NCBI RefSeq assembly: GCF_947495675.1
Contig: NZ_CANLZX010000007.1
Span: forward strand, 87,224-151,223
Length of the DNA stretch: 64,000 bases
From: an uncultured Algibacter sp.
GTDB lineage: Bacteria; Bacteroidota; Bacteroidia; Flavobacteriales; Flavobacteriaceae
Direction of reading: 5' to 3'
This document shows, one piece after another, positions 20,861-29,688 of this stretch (position 1 is the first letter of the stretch; the number at the start of each line of letters is the position of its first letter). The translations under genes and the position numbers were made by a program. The notes beneath the pieces were generated by a model. That model had not been told where the DNA came from, did not search any database, and saw nothing but the letters and a program-made list of their open reading frames with translations.

Positions 20861-21745
20861 ATGAAAAATACATACCGAAAATATCTTATAACTCTAGAAA
20901 ATGATAAAAAATGGGGTTTTTACATAAATAACTTAGGACGATCTGTTATCGAAAAAAATAGTGTTTATCCTCTAAAAGATCATCCAGATAATTATTTTTT
21001 CACTTGGGAGAGAGGTCGTGTTTTAAATGAATTTCATGTTGTACTTATAACTAAAGGCGAAGGTTTTTTTGAAAGTAAAGAAAGTGGACCTTTAAAAGTA
21101 TCTGATGGTGACCTTTTTTTATTATTTCCTGGAGTTTGGCATAAATACAAACCGTTAAAAAAAACAGGATGGACAGAACGTTGGGTTGGATTCTCTGGTG
21201 TAATAGCCAATCAGTTATTATCAAATGGATTTTTTACGCCTAATGAACCTATAATTTCTAAATGCAATAAACCTCAAGTTTTAAATTATTTTAATACCCT
21301 TTTTAATTTATTTGATGAAGAACCTTTTGGATTCCAAAAATTAGCTTCTGGCGTATGCATTCAACTTATGGCAGAACTCCATAATATAAAATATGGAGGA
21401 AATAACGTAGACCATCTCAACTCTATGGTTTCTAAGGCAAAAGGTTTAATGTATGAGAACATTAATAAAACCATTGACTTAAAAAAAATTGCAGCCGAAT
21501 TAGGTGTTAGCTATTCTAAATTTAGATTAGACTTTAAAAAGCAAACAGGTGTTTCCCCGCTACAATACTATTTATTGTTAAAAATTGAAAAATCTAAAGA
21601 GCTATTGTTAAGTTCTGAAAAAAACCAAAAGGAAATAGCCTATGAGCTAGGTTTTGAATCTGATTATTATTTTAACAGATTGTTTAAAAGTAAAACTGGA
21701 TTATCACCTGGTAAATTTAGAAACTTAAGCAAAATACATACTTAA
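20861..21745 (+). CDS. AraC-family transcriptional regulator
   Basis: A 294-residue cytoplasmic regulator. The N-terminal half (about 40-150) looks like an AraC-type cupin sugar-sensing domain (VVLITKGEGFF, SDGDLFLLFPGVWHKYKP). The last 100 residues hold the two helix-turn-helix motifs: first IDLKKIAAELGVSYSKFRLDFKKQTG, second KEIAYELGFESDYYFNRLFKSKTGLSP. It diverges from the rhamnosidase operon, which suggests it senses rhamnose or a rhamnose-containing oligosaccharide and controls that operon. It could also be the factor that binds the octamer repeats further right, since AraC-type proteins often read direct repeats about one helical turn apart; the sequence does not decide this. Its 3' end faces the end of the heparinase-like gene 10 bp away. 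Confidence 0.93.
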   Translation: MKNTYRKYLITLENDKKWGFYINNLGRSVIEKNSVYPLKDHPDNYFFTWERGRVLNEFHVVLITKGEGFFESKESGPLKVSDGDLFLLFPGVWHKYKPLKKTGWTERWVGFSGVIANQLLSNGFFTPNEPIISKCNKPQVLNYFNTLFNLFDEEPFGFQKLASGVCIQLMAELHNIKYGGNNVDHLNSMVSKAKGLMYENINKTIDLKKIAAELGVSYSKFRLDFKKQTGVSPLQYYLLLKIEKSKELLLSSEKNQKEIAYELGFESDYYFNRLFKSKTGLSPGKFRNLSKIHT

Positions 21746-21755
21746 AATTCTAGTT

Positions 21756-23672
21756 TTAGCTTACTGTTATTGAAATATGCAATTCTTTTATATTTTTTGT
21801 AAAAAAAACTTCTAATGGTAAAGCCTCTGTACCCGGAACCATATTAAACGTTCTTTCACCCTCTATATCTTTTATTTTTATTGGGGCATTCGATTTAACT
21901 GTAACCAAACCTTCTGGCTTTTGTATAGTAAACTCTGTTTCACTTACTTTAGAAACTGCTTCATTATTAGGTGAGATTATTGGCAAAACAAATGCCGTTG
22001 GCTCCAAAATATCTTGCTTAGTATTTACCGTTATTTTTATATCATCTTCCTTACATGAATAAGCAATATTGAAATCTGAAGCTGTTTTTTCGATGACGTT
22101 TCTATCTACATCTTTCAGTTTAACATTTGCTAACAATTTAATGGTAGCATTTTCATCTTTACTAGAAACGGTAGCTGGCAAATCATACAAATTGGTGTAC
22201 CATGTATCGTTTACAAATGCTTCAATTCGTGGTGTTAAAGCAATATCTTTACCTGGTTGTTCCTGCTGATTATTTTTTTCAACCATGTGATATTCTGCCA
22301 TACTTGCTGCACATATCAACCCTACTGTATTATGATATAAAACACCTAAAGCACCTCCTGAAGCTTGACGAAAATCGTATTTATAATGGTATTCGGCATC
22401 ATACGCACTAACAGTTCCTCTCCAATCACCTCTTGCAAAAAGATATACATCTAAATCTTTAAAATGTTTTACACCATCTGCTGCGGTTCTAGGTAACGCT
22501 GTGTTTTTATTTATTTCTGGTAGATGCTGCCAATGATCTAGCATAGCAGCTAATGGTTTAGCATGGGCAAATGTATGATGCACACAAGGTGGAATTCCGG
22601 CAGAGACAAAATGTGGGCCTCCATGAATTAAACCATCTGCGGTACAACGTTTTAATAACTCGGTATTTTTTACTGCTGCGGTTCCAAAGGCTGGATTAAT
22701 ATGTGCCATCATACCAAATGCTGGTTGGCTACCATCACAGGTTCTACTTCCCCAATAACTCCATTTGTACATACGGTTACCCCAACTATTATCCCAAGCA
22801 CCATCTGGCAACATAAATTCTAAATGACTGTTTAGAGATTTAGTTACTATTTGTAATAACGATTCGTCTTTATGCTTTAAGGCATACATGACAATACTAT
22901 TTAATGTTTCCTCTACATTATAACCTAAATCTACACCTTGTAAACCTTTAGCACTTAACTTTTTAGAATCTGGTTTACACTCACCAAATAATAGTGTTTC
23001 ATTAGCTGTAAAATAGTCCTTAATTTCTACCGATAGCTTTTTGCTTTTTGCTTTAAAATCATCATTACCTACAACATCACCAATTAAGTCTAAACCATAA
23101 ATGGCTGTGCCACCATAATTAATATTTGTAAAAGATATGGTAAACTCTTTATAAATAAACTGCCCCGCTCTTTCCAGACGTTTTGTCCAAGCATTGCGGG
23201 TTGTTTCATTTAAAACATGACCATGATAATGTAAGGCTTCTGCTAACGCAATAGCTCCAAAAACAGTAATACCTTTCCATGATTTAGGATTTCTAATTAC
23301 TGTCCATGCACCATTTTCTTGAGACACATTATTTTCTGCCCATGTCATAACTAACTCGGCAGCTTCAATATATTTTTTATCACCCGAAATGTCGGCCATA
23401 TATAAAAATGGATACACAGCGTCCATGCATCGCCCATGAATATGCGAACAAGATGGACAACCTAAAGCGCCATGTTCTTCTAAATTTTCTGGGTTATTAA
23501 TTTGGACTTTTATCATACCATCGCACCAGTCTTTCAACAAATCTGAAATTAAATTTTTAAATTCTAAAGAATGCTCAGGATGATTTGAACAAGCGTTTAA
23601 TATTCCTGCCATAGGAAGTGATAGTCCGATTCCTGCAAGGGCTGATAGTTGTATAAAGTTGCGTCTTTCCAT
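21756..23672 (-). CDS. Heparinase-like (alpha/alpha) toroid protein, candidate ulvan-oligosaccharide dehydratase or lyase
   Basis: 638 residues from ATG 23670-23672; a TTG-initiated frame at 23684 is less likely. The N-terminus MERRNFIQLSALAGIG has a twin-arginine-like RR followed by a lipobox (LNAC), so an exported lipoprotein is likely. Helical repeats fill about 30-400 (GCPSCSHIHGRCMDAVYPFLYMAD, GGPHFVSAGIPPCVHHTFAHAK), followed by a beta-rich C-terminal part, the general shape of heparinase II/III-like lyases. From established knowledge, F. agariphila has an ulvan oligosaccharide dehydratase (P29_PDnc) that I recall lying next to its PL28 lyase; here a PL28-like gene is the upstream neighbour. 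That is the basis for the call, which stays tentative; another lyase or glucuronidase family is possible. An octamer-repeat promoter precedes it. Confidence 0.55.
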   Translation of the reverse strand: MERRNFIQLSALAGIGLSLPMAGILNACSNHPEHSLEFKNLISDLLKDWCDGMIKVQINNPENLEEHGALGCPSCSHIHGRCMDAVYPFLYMADISGDKKYIEAAELVMTWAENNVSQENGAWTVIRNPKSWKGITVFGAIALAEALHYHGHVLNETTRNAWTKRLERAGQFIYKEFTISFTNINYGGTAIYGLDLIGDVVGNDDFKAKSKKLSVEIKDYFTANETLLFGECKPDSKKLSAKGLQGVDLGYNVEETLNSIVMYALKHKDESLLQIVTKSLNSHLEFMLPDGAWDNSWGNRMYKWSYWGSRTCDGSQPAFGMMAHINPAFGTAAVKNTELLKRCTADGLIHGGPHFVSAGIPPCVHHTFAHAKPLAAMLDHWQHLPEINKNTALPRTAADGVKHFKDLDVYLFARGDWRGTVSAYDAEYHYKYDFRQASGGALGVLYHNTVGLICAASMAEYHMVEKNNQQEQPGKDIALTPRIEAFVNDTWYTNLYDLPATVSSKDENATIKLLANVKLKDVDRNVIEKTASDFNIAYSCKEDDIKITVNTKQDILEPTAFVLPIISPNNEAVSKVSETEFTIQKPEGLVTVKSNAPIKIKDIEGERTFNMVPGTEALPLEVFFTKNIKELHISITVS

Positions 23673-23698
23673 AATTAACCACAATAGTTTTTCAGATT

Positions 23699-23744
23699 GA
23701 AAAGTATTTAAAATTAAATTTTAATCTATCCTGTTTCATCCTGT
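23699..23744 (-). promoter_or_regulatory. Octamer direct-repeat operator and -7 box, heparinase-like gene
   Basis: On the gene strand: ACAGGATG-AA-ACAGGATA (23744 to 23727), a 10-bp-period repeat. The first base of a TACTTTTC box (23706-23699, like TAnnTTTG) lies 21 positions beyond the last repeat base. The repeat ends 55 bp from the start codon. Confidence 0.75.
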
Positions 23745-23755
23745 ATTACTAAATT

Positions 23756-23788
23756 AAAAAAGCCAGAACATAATTTTCTGGCTTTTTT
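23756..23788 (-). terminator. Rho-independent terminator of the T9SS PL28-like gene
   Basis: Stem GCCAGAA (23762-23768) pairs with TTCTGGC (23776-23782), flanked by A6 and T6, so it could work on both strands. It lies 28 bp past the stop codon of the upstream minus-strand gene. Confidence 0.8.
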
Positions 23789-23815
23789 AACAATTGATAT
23801 TATATTAAACTTTTT

Positions 23816-25825
23816 TTATTTTATTACAAGCTTGGTATTGTAGACTTTATTTGCACCATCAACAACCCTAATAAGATAAACACCAGACTTAAATTGTCCA
23901 TTATTATTTACCTTTAGATTTTCACCTAGAGACTCACTTTTAAAAACAGTTTTACCTAACATATCGAAAATTTCAACTTTTACTTGATTTAGATTTTTAA
24001 AGGCCATAGTAAAGCTATCATTTGCTGGGTTAGGAAAAACTCGAACCTGTGAAGAAACTAGTTTATTTTTATCTAAACTAAGAGTCACACTTGTTGGAAT
24101 AGCCTGCCATACACTTCTATTATCAGTTTCATTAGCTTGAATATGTGTTACTGTTCCATTTGCTTCATGGTACAAATATCTGCCACTAGTTCCAGATTGA
24201 AATCTATAAGTTTCATTAGTTGCGTTATATTGTATAGTCCAAACCTTATCACCATCACTTGCTGGTGATGCTTTTGAAGTACTTACAACTACATAGGCAC
24301 CTCCTGGGCCACCAGCACCTGGTGCACGTAGTATTCCAAACGTTTCACTATCGATATTAAAAAACGCGCCACTTTCAACAAAAGTCCAATGTGTGTTTTG
24401 CGCTTCGCCCGAATCTGACATTGTAACTGGTGAAGCACTAACTCCAGAATCTGTTAAGAATTTCCCTGTTTCTACATTTCTCAATCTGTAAATGTCATCA
24501 GATGGACCTGAATTGCCATTATCTATAACTTCTTCCCTTTGGTATGTGGTATTTGCCCATCTAATTTGAGCTCTTCCACCTCTAACGCGGTATACACCAT
24601 ATCTAATACCAGATTCTAAACCTCTGTCTGGCTCAGGAATGTTATAATTAAAAGCATCACCTCCAATTACAGCATCACAATAATGAATCTTTTTTGTGGC
24701 ATCGTTAGGGTCTTCTCTAAAACCTACCTCTAACTCAAAGTCAATTTCTTCATTTTTATTTACTCGCTTTAATAACACGACTTCTCTACCGCTACCTTCT
24801 CCACCACGTTCTAAGATACGTTCGGCATATATATCAAACGCCACTTGTTTGTCTGCATTGATACCTGTACCATAAACAGGTTTTGCTAGATATAAACAAA
24901 TAGCTGGATCATTAGATCCTCCACCGCCTGTGTGCTTTCCTTTGGCTTGAGCTATATAAGTTCCATTTTGACTAAAACTACCAGCATCTCCTACCTCTAA
25001 AATCCTAAATACTCCCGTAAATCTTGCATAACTACCAACTCCTGTTTCCCCAGATCTAGGTAAAGAACGCTCTATTCTAGGCTGTAAGGTGTTTGGAGCA
25101 TCCCAATGGTTAGACCCATCTGTAATATTATAAACGCCCCAATTTTTTCCATAAACATTACTTTCTGAATAATCGGAATAGCAACTTCTATCATCAGCAG
25201 TACCTACATTAACAGGGTTTGGTAAATCTACATTTCTGGTACTGTTGTTTTCGAATTCACCTGAAGCTGGACAATTTAAGTCTGTATTAGTGTCTTCATC
25301 TGGAGCTATCTCTACAGGTATTTCTACAAATGGAACAAGTTCCCAATTACTTCTATCATCCGTTGCTGAAACTGCAACATGTGTTACGGTTCCATTTGCG
25401 TCATGATACATAAATCTACCGCTATTTCCAGATTGAAATCTATAGGTGTCATCCGTTTGGTTATGTTGTATGGTCCACACTTTATCGGCATCTGCAGCTG
25501 GTGAAGCTTTAGTTGTACTAACAACCACAAAAGCACCTCCTGGACCACCTGCTCCTGGCGCACGTAATATTCCTAAAATTTCGCTATCTATATTATAAAA
25601 TGTACCGCTTTGCACAAACTTAAAATGGGTACTTTGATCTTCTGCACCTAAATCTGTCATAGTTACGGCTGTAGCACTTACACCTGTATCTGTTAAGAAT
25701 TTACCTGTTTCAACATTTTTCAATCTGTAAATATCATCAGAAGGTGGCGCATCTTGCGCTGTTATGCCTAATGAACATAAGATAAAAAAGAAAAATAAAA
25801 TAGATTTTAAATTACTGTTTTTCAT
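23816..25825 (-). CDS. PL28-like ulvan lyase candidate with two flanking lectin-like modules and T9SS sorting domain
   Basis: 669 residues with a Sec signal (cleavage after ITAQ, about residue 24). Architecture: module A (about 28-166), central domain (about 183-430), module A' (about 440-578), and a T9SS type A sorting domain (about 595-669, [13 protein letters not shown] to NTKLVIK). A and A' are near-duplicates ([25 protein letters not shown]) with beta-trefoil character, probably substrate-binding. The central domain ([44 protein letters not shown]) resembles what I recall of PL28 ulvan lyases, which cut ulvan by beta-elimination next to uronate; this assignment is from memory. The same domain recurs alone in the lipoprotein at 29689-30624. 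Secreted to the cell surface or medium. It has its own octamer-repeat promoter and terminator, so it is a single-gene unit. Confidence 0.65.
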   Translation of the reverse strand: MKNSNLKSILFFFFILCSLGITAQDAPPSDDIYRLKNVETGKFLTDTGVSATAVTMTDLGAEDQSTHFKFVQSGTFYNIDSEILGILRAPGAGGPGGAFVVVSTTKASPAADADKVWTIQHNQTDDTYRFQSGNSGRFMYHDANGTVTHVAVSATDDRSNWELVPFVEIPVEIAPDEDTNTDLNCPASGEFENNSTRNVDLPNPVNVGTADDRSCYSDYSESNVYGKNWGVYNITDGSNHWDAPNTLQPRIERSLPRSGETGVGSYARFTGVFRILEVGDAGSFSQNGTYIAQAKGKHTGGGGSNDPAICLYLAKPVYGTGINADKQVAFDIYAERILERGGEGSGREVVLLKRVNKNEEIDFELEVGFREDPNDATKKIHYCDAVIGGDAFNYNIPEPDRGLESGIRYGVYRVRGGRAQIRWANTTYQREEVIDNGNSGPSDDIYRLRNVETGKFLTDSGVSASPVTMSDSGEAQNTHWTFVESGAFFNIDSETFGILRAPGAGGPGGAYVVVSTSKASPASDGDKVWTIQYNATNETYRFQSGTSGRYLYHEANGTVTHIQANETDNRSVWQAIPTSVTLSLDKNKLVSSQVRVFPNPANDSFTMAFKNLNQVKVEIFDMLGKTVFKSESLGENLKVNNNGQFKSGVYLIRVVDGANKVYNTKLVIK
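24095..24510 (-). repeat. Module A' (second copy of lectin-like repeat within the PL28-like protein)
   Basis: Encodes the C-terminal copy ([15 protein letters not shown] to RSVWQAIP), closely similar to the copy at 25325-25745. Shared stretches include [14 protein letters not shown] and the VWTIQ-YRFQSG core. Confidence 0.8.
25325..25745 (-). repeat. Module A (first copy of lectin-like repeat within the PL28-like protein)
   Basis: Encodes the N-terminal copy ([15 protein letters not shown] to RSNWELVP), the partner of 24095-24510. The two flank the central domain. Confidence 0.8.
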
Positions 25826-25868
25826 AGTTGTCTTAAATTATAGTTTATTTGGTATATCACCAACTTTG

Positions 25869-25914
25869 TAAAGTTCAATTAAACCTATGAAATTACTATC
25901 CTGAACTATCCTGA
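25869..25914 (-). promoter_or_regulatory. Octamer direct-repeat operator and -7 box, T9SS PL28-like gene
   Basis: Gene strand: TCAGGATA-GT-TCAGGATA (25914 to 25897), a perfect repeat with 10-bp period. The -7-like sequence at 21 positions is weak (GAACTTTA, 25876-25869). The repeat ends 72 bp from the start codon. Confidence 0.72.
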
Positions 25915-25997
25915 TTAAGATGTAACTCCACTTTCTTTTCGTTAAAAACCTATTTCTTTAGATTAAAAACATATATATTTAACTAAAAATGAATTAG

Positions 25998-28900
25998 TTA
26001 ATTGGTTATTTTTAAAAGAACTGGCCCAATAAGCCCAGAAACCTCTAATTCCGTTTCATTTTTTTTAGGCGGATTCGTAGTCCACGTTTTCTTTTGGTTT
26101 TTAGGGCGACTATTATCAAAAATTAATTGATTACGCCACGTATTAGTAACTTTAACCTCAAGGGTGTTTTCTCCTTTTAGAGCATACTTGGTAATATCAA
26201 ACTCAAAAGGTGGCGCCCATTTTACACCAATTTTTTTACCATTACACGATAGTTCAGCAATGTTTGCAACATCGCCTAAATCAATTATTATACTTTTTGA
26301 TTTTTGTTCAAGATTAAAAGTTTTTGAATATGTGGTTGTCCCAGAATAGTGCTTAACGGCATCATTTTCAAGTTCGGTTAGAGATTTTAATTCTGAAACT
26401 TTAATAGACTTTGGTGTATCCCAACCTTTTTCAAAATTTAATTTCCAATCTGTTTGAAGTAAAGCCTCATCGACTCTAATATTTTTAGTTACTATATCTT
26501 CATTTTGAATAAAACTATATATTCCTGATGTTGAAGCCGAAATTTCATCCTCTTTCCAGCTAATTTTAGGAAAATCTGCGGTATCATGAATTTTAAACCA
26601 TCCCGTTTCTGCATTTAAAATAATGGTATCATTATAAGTTACTTTTGAAGCAAAAGGTTTTTTATCAGTCTTTAAAAACACAACAATAGTACTACCGTTT
26701 GGAGGAAAAGATAAAGCAACATTCGTTCTTTCATTTGATTTACTCCAAACTTTTGCATCTTGTTGTTCTCCAGATAATGCGTCCCAAATTTGTGGTGAAA
26801 CACTACTAACTCTAAAACTTAATGCAGCATCAACTGGTTTATCGTTGTTTGATGCGACAAAATAAATATGTGCATCTGTGGTTTCACGATGAATCCATTT
26901 TATGTTTAAATCATCTGGTACTATAACATCTTGTGCAATGCGCTCTGCTTTTAAAACATCATCAAGTGATATTCCCCAATATACTTTTCCTTTTCCAACT
27001 TGTTTAGAACCACTTTTTGTATTTCCCCATAATTCATTCGCAATTTTATTTAGTTCTTTTAAATCATTTTCATCATCCATTAAACTTGGAGAGTCTTCTG
27101 GTTTATCACCTAAAATTACTGCTCCAGCTAATACTAACTCTTTTATTTTTTTAGCTGTAGATAACAACATGTTTTTTGAATCTCTTAGAGTAATAACACG
27201 ATAATCGCCTGCATTTTCAATATGAATTTTACCGTTTTTTACACTCAATTTATCATTTAAAATTTCAGCATTTAAATAATCAAAACGATAGCCATCTGAA
27301 AACTCATCTAGATCAAAAGGTGGTCTATCAAAATCGTCTCCATAATACCGTAACACATCTGCTACATATTCCCCTTGTTGCAAAACATATTGATTTCTAG
27401 ACAAATACTCAATCCATTGTGGCATATATTTCCACCAAGTTTGTTGACGAACCAAAGGAAAACCTATATTCCCTCCAAAACTAGAACCTGGATACACATC
27501 TGTTTGAGGTGTATGTGAAAAAGTGTGAAACACTAAATGATTTACACCTTTGGTAAAATTATAATCAATTAAATACTTTACAGAAAAAGGATGTTCATTC
27601 CACTTTACACCCACTTGTGTACAAGCTTCAGCTGCTAATTTGGGTTTGTTATACAAATGTACCGCAGAAGCAGCATTATAAATAGGCTTTGCATATTCAT
27701 TTTGACTGGATGGTGCTTTAGGGTACCAAAACTCGGTCATTGGTATATCGCTAACACCATAATAGCGCATAGGGTCTATTGGCAATACTTCGCCTCCTGC
27801 TCCTTCAGTATAAACATCAGCTCCCATATCGTTTGCAACAGTAGCAAAATGCTTGAAGAAGTTTTCAATAAACACATCATCCATAGTTTGGCGGAGGTCT
27901 CTTAAAAATTTAGTTGTTACTTCTGGAGTATCTACGATATAACCCATTGTTGCAGGCAAATATGTTTTCATACTATAACCTCTTCGCGTTTCAAATTCAG
28001 CAAACATATCTTCAGAATTCATGGTCCACGTTGGCACATGACTTTCCCAACTATCAATCAATAAACCATGTAATTTTCCATCACCAATTGGGCCACCATC
28101 TTTAATTAAATTACCAATCATACCATTTCGTAAATGATTTTCTATGGCAACTTTATCTAGTTTACTTGATTCCCAACCTGTGGCTTCTGGTACTGCCGGC
28201 TTATTAGTTAATCGCATATTAATATGTCCAAAACGAACGACAGTCCAATTGCCTTCTGGAACTTCCCAAGTTAGTTTTCCATCAAAAGTCAATTTATCGG
28301 TAAGATTTATAATGCTACTTGATTTTATGATGGTATTTTTAGCATAATTATGTGATACCTTTTTTTCTAGACGTCTTAATACTTTTGCTGCTTTAGCTTC
28401 ATGATTATGAAGTTTTGGTTTTGAACTTAATCGGATAAATTCTGGAGCAATATTATGTTTGCCCATAAATGTAAATACAAATTCATTTGAAGTAGTTTCA
28501 GGAATAGCCAACGTAAGATGTTTTCTCCTATCATTCCAATTCGCATCAGGTAAGTTTACAGTTGTCACTTCAACTAATTTATTGTTTTGAAGTGCTTCAA
28601 CTTTGATATTAACGTCTACTTTAGGGTATTGTGTATCCAAAATCATGTGTCGTGATTGCGGAAAAGTAATTGTTCGCAATGTTATGGGAGCATTAAACTT
28701 TGTTTTAACCCAAGTATTTTGATTTTTTACTTTTGAAATACCTTGACTTCTGTATGCTTTTAAAGGTTTATCAAGTTGAGTAGTTTTTCGATTTACAATA
28801 ATTTTTGAATTGGGATTAAAGATATCCTTCCAAGGCACCAAACTATTATTTGTTTCAATTTTTAAAGGGTTGAAGGGTTCTAAATCGTCCCCTTCTGGTG

Positions 28901-29453
28901 TTGGGAATGCTAATAGTTGAATATCTTTATAGTTATAATCTGGTGTATGGTATAATGAATCTAACTGAAGAGTTTCTTCAAATACTTTACCTCCTTTAAC
29001 TCTGTAAACCGTTTCAACAACCTCACGTTGTGCCTCTTCTGCTGGAACCCATGGACCTCCAGTCATAGACCAACCTGGGCAGTTTTGCATCGTAAATTTT
29101 AACCCTAACCGCTTACTTTCATCTGCAGCATGACGAATCATATCTTCCCATTGTGGAGATAAAATTTTAATGGGTTTTACATCTGGATATAAGCGTCCTG
29201 CTTTATTAAATAAGTGAATACCTTGTAATCCTGCTGCTTTAATAGCTTCCAAATCTTGAGTCAAGCCTTCTTTACTAATATTATTCCCGTTAATGTGAAA
29301 CCAGGTTTCTGGATGGTATTGCTTTGAAGGTGATTTAAAATTTTGTGATAATTCTTTGAAACCTATTTTTGGAGTAACACCTTTATTTACTTTATCTTTT
29401 GGATGGCAACTTAAAATTGAGGCTATTATAAAAAAGTATAAAAATTTGTGCAT
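25998..29453 (-). CDS. GH106 alpha-L-rhamnosidase (third copy), lipoprotein
   Basis: 1151 residues with a short lipoprotein signal (MHKFLYFFIIASILSC). GH106 landmarks: PETWFHINGNNISKEGLTQDLEAIKAAG, MQNCPGWSMTGGPW, LIDSWESHVPTW near residue 465 (DSWE replaces the DSYE of the other two copies), AAEACTQVG, and a C-terminal jelly roll ending EVSGLIGPVLL. It has an inserted sandwich domain (about 190-350) like the copy at 8486-11740. Unlike the other two GH106 genes it lies outside the rhamnosidase operon and is controlled by the octamer-repeat promoter shared with the lyases. Probably an alpha-L-rhamnosidase acting on lyase products; DSWE may mark a different specificity. Confidence 0.88.
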   Translation of the reverse strand: MHKFLYFFIIASILSCHPKDKVNKGVTPKIGFKELSQNFKSPSKQYHPETWFHINGNNISKEGLTQDLEAIKAAGLQGIHLFNKAGRLYPDVKPIKILSPQWEDMIRHAADESKRLGLKFTMQNCPGWSMTGGPWVPAEEAQREVVETVYRVKGGKVFEETLQLDSLYHTPDYNYKDIQLLAFPTPEGDDLEPFNPLKIETNNSLVPWKDIFNPNSKIIVNRKTTQLDKPLKAYRSQGISKVKNQNTWVKTKFNAPITLRTITFPQSRHMILDTQYPKVDVNIKVEALQNNKLVEVTTVNLPDANWNDRRKHLTLAIPETTSNEFVFTFMGKHNIAPEFIRLSSKPKLHNHEAKAAKVLRRLEKKVSHNYAKNTIIKSSSIINLTDKLTFDGKLTWEVPEGNWTVVRFGHINMRLTNKPAVPEATGWESSKLDKVAIENHLRNGMIGNLIKDGGPIGDGKLHGLLIDSWESHVPTWTMNSEDMFAEFETRRGYSMKTYLPATMGYIVDTPEVTTKFLRDLRQTMDDVFIENFFKHFATVANDMGADVYTEGAGGEVLPIDPMRYYGVSDIPMTEFWYPKAPSSQNEYAKPIYNAASAVHLYNKPKLAAEACTQVGVKWNEHPFSVKYLIDYNFTKGVNHLVFHTFSHTPQTDVYPGSSFGGNIGFPLVRQQTWWKYMPQWIEYLSRNQYVLQQGEYVADVLRYYGDDFDRPPFDLDEFSDGYRFDYLNAEILNDKLSVKNGKIHIENAGDYRVITLRDSKNMLLSTAKKIKELVLAGAVILGDKPEDSPSLMDDENDLKELNKIANELWGNTKSGSKQVGKGKVYWGISLDDVLKAERIAQDVIVPDDLNIKWIHRETTDAHIYFVASNNDKPVDAALSFRVSSVSPQIWDALSGEQQDAKVWSKSNERTNVALSFPPNGSTIVVFLKTDKKPFASKVTYNDTIILNAETGWFKIHDTADFPKISWKEDEISASTSGIYSFIQNEDIVTKNIRVDEALLQTDWKLNFEKGWDTPKSIKVSELKSLTELENDAVKHYSGTTTYSKTFNLEQKSKSIIIDLGDVANIAELSCNGKKIGVKWAPPFEFDITKYALKGENTLEVKVTNTWRNQLIFDNSRPKNQKKTWTTNPPKKNETELEVSGLIGPVLLKITN

Positions 29454-29475
29454 AATTTAATAGATTTACAAACAA

Positions 29476-29521
29476 TAAAATAAGCATTTTATAAGTTTAA
29501 GAGTATCCTGTTGTATCATGT
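29476..29521 (-). promoter_or_regulatory. Octamer direct-repeat operator and weak -7 box, GH106 gene
   Basis: Gene strand: ACATGATA-CA-ACAGGATA (29521 to 29504), 10-bp period. The sequence at the -7 position (TTATTTTA, 29483-29476) is only a partial match to TAnnTTTG. The repeat ends 51 bp from the start codon. Confidence 0.68.
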
Positions 29522-29623
29522 AAAAGAAATAGATAAAGCAATCTTAACATAAATTCTGCAAGATTTAAATTAGTTTGTGAAAACTAAAAAATAAAACACA
29601 TTATAGATAAAAGCTATTTTCAA

Positions 29624-29669
29624 TCAGGACACCACAGGATAACTAGATTCTACTATAGTCTTATCTTTG
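29624..29669 (+). promoter_or_regulatory. Octamer direct-repeat operator and -7 box, PL28-like lipoprotein gene
   Basis: Gene strand: TCAGGACA-CC-ACAGGATA (29624 to 29641), 10-bp period, then a perfect TATCTTTG box (29662-29669) 21 positions beyond the last repeat base. This is the only plus-strand copy, and the motif is inverted with its gene. It ends 48 bp from the start codon. Confidence 0.8.
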
Positions 29670-29688
29670 AATAAATTTGTGAAATATT

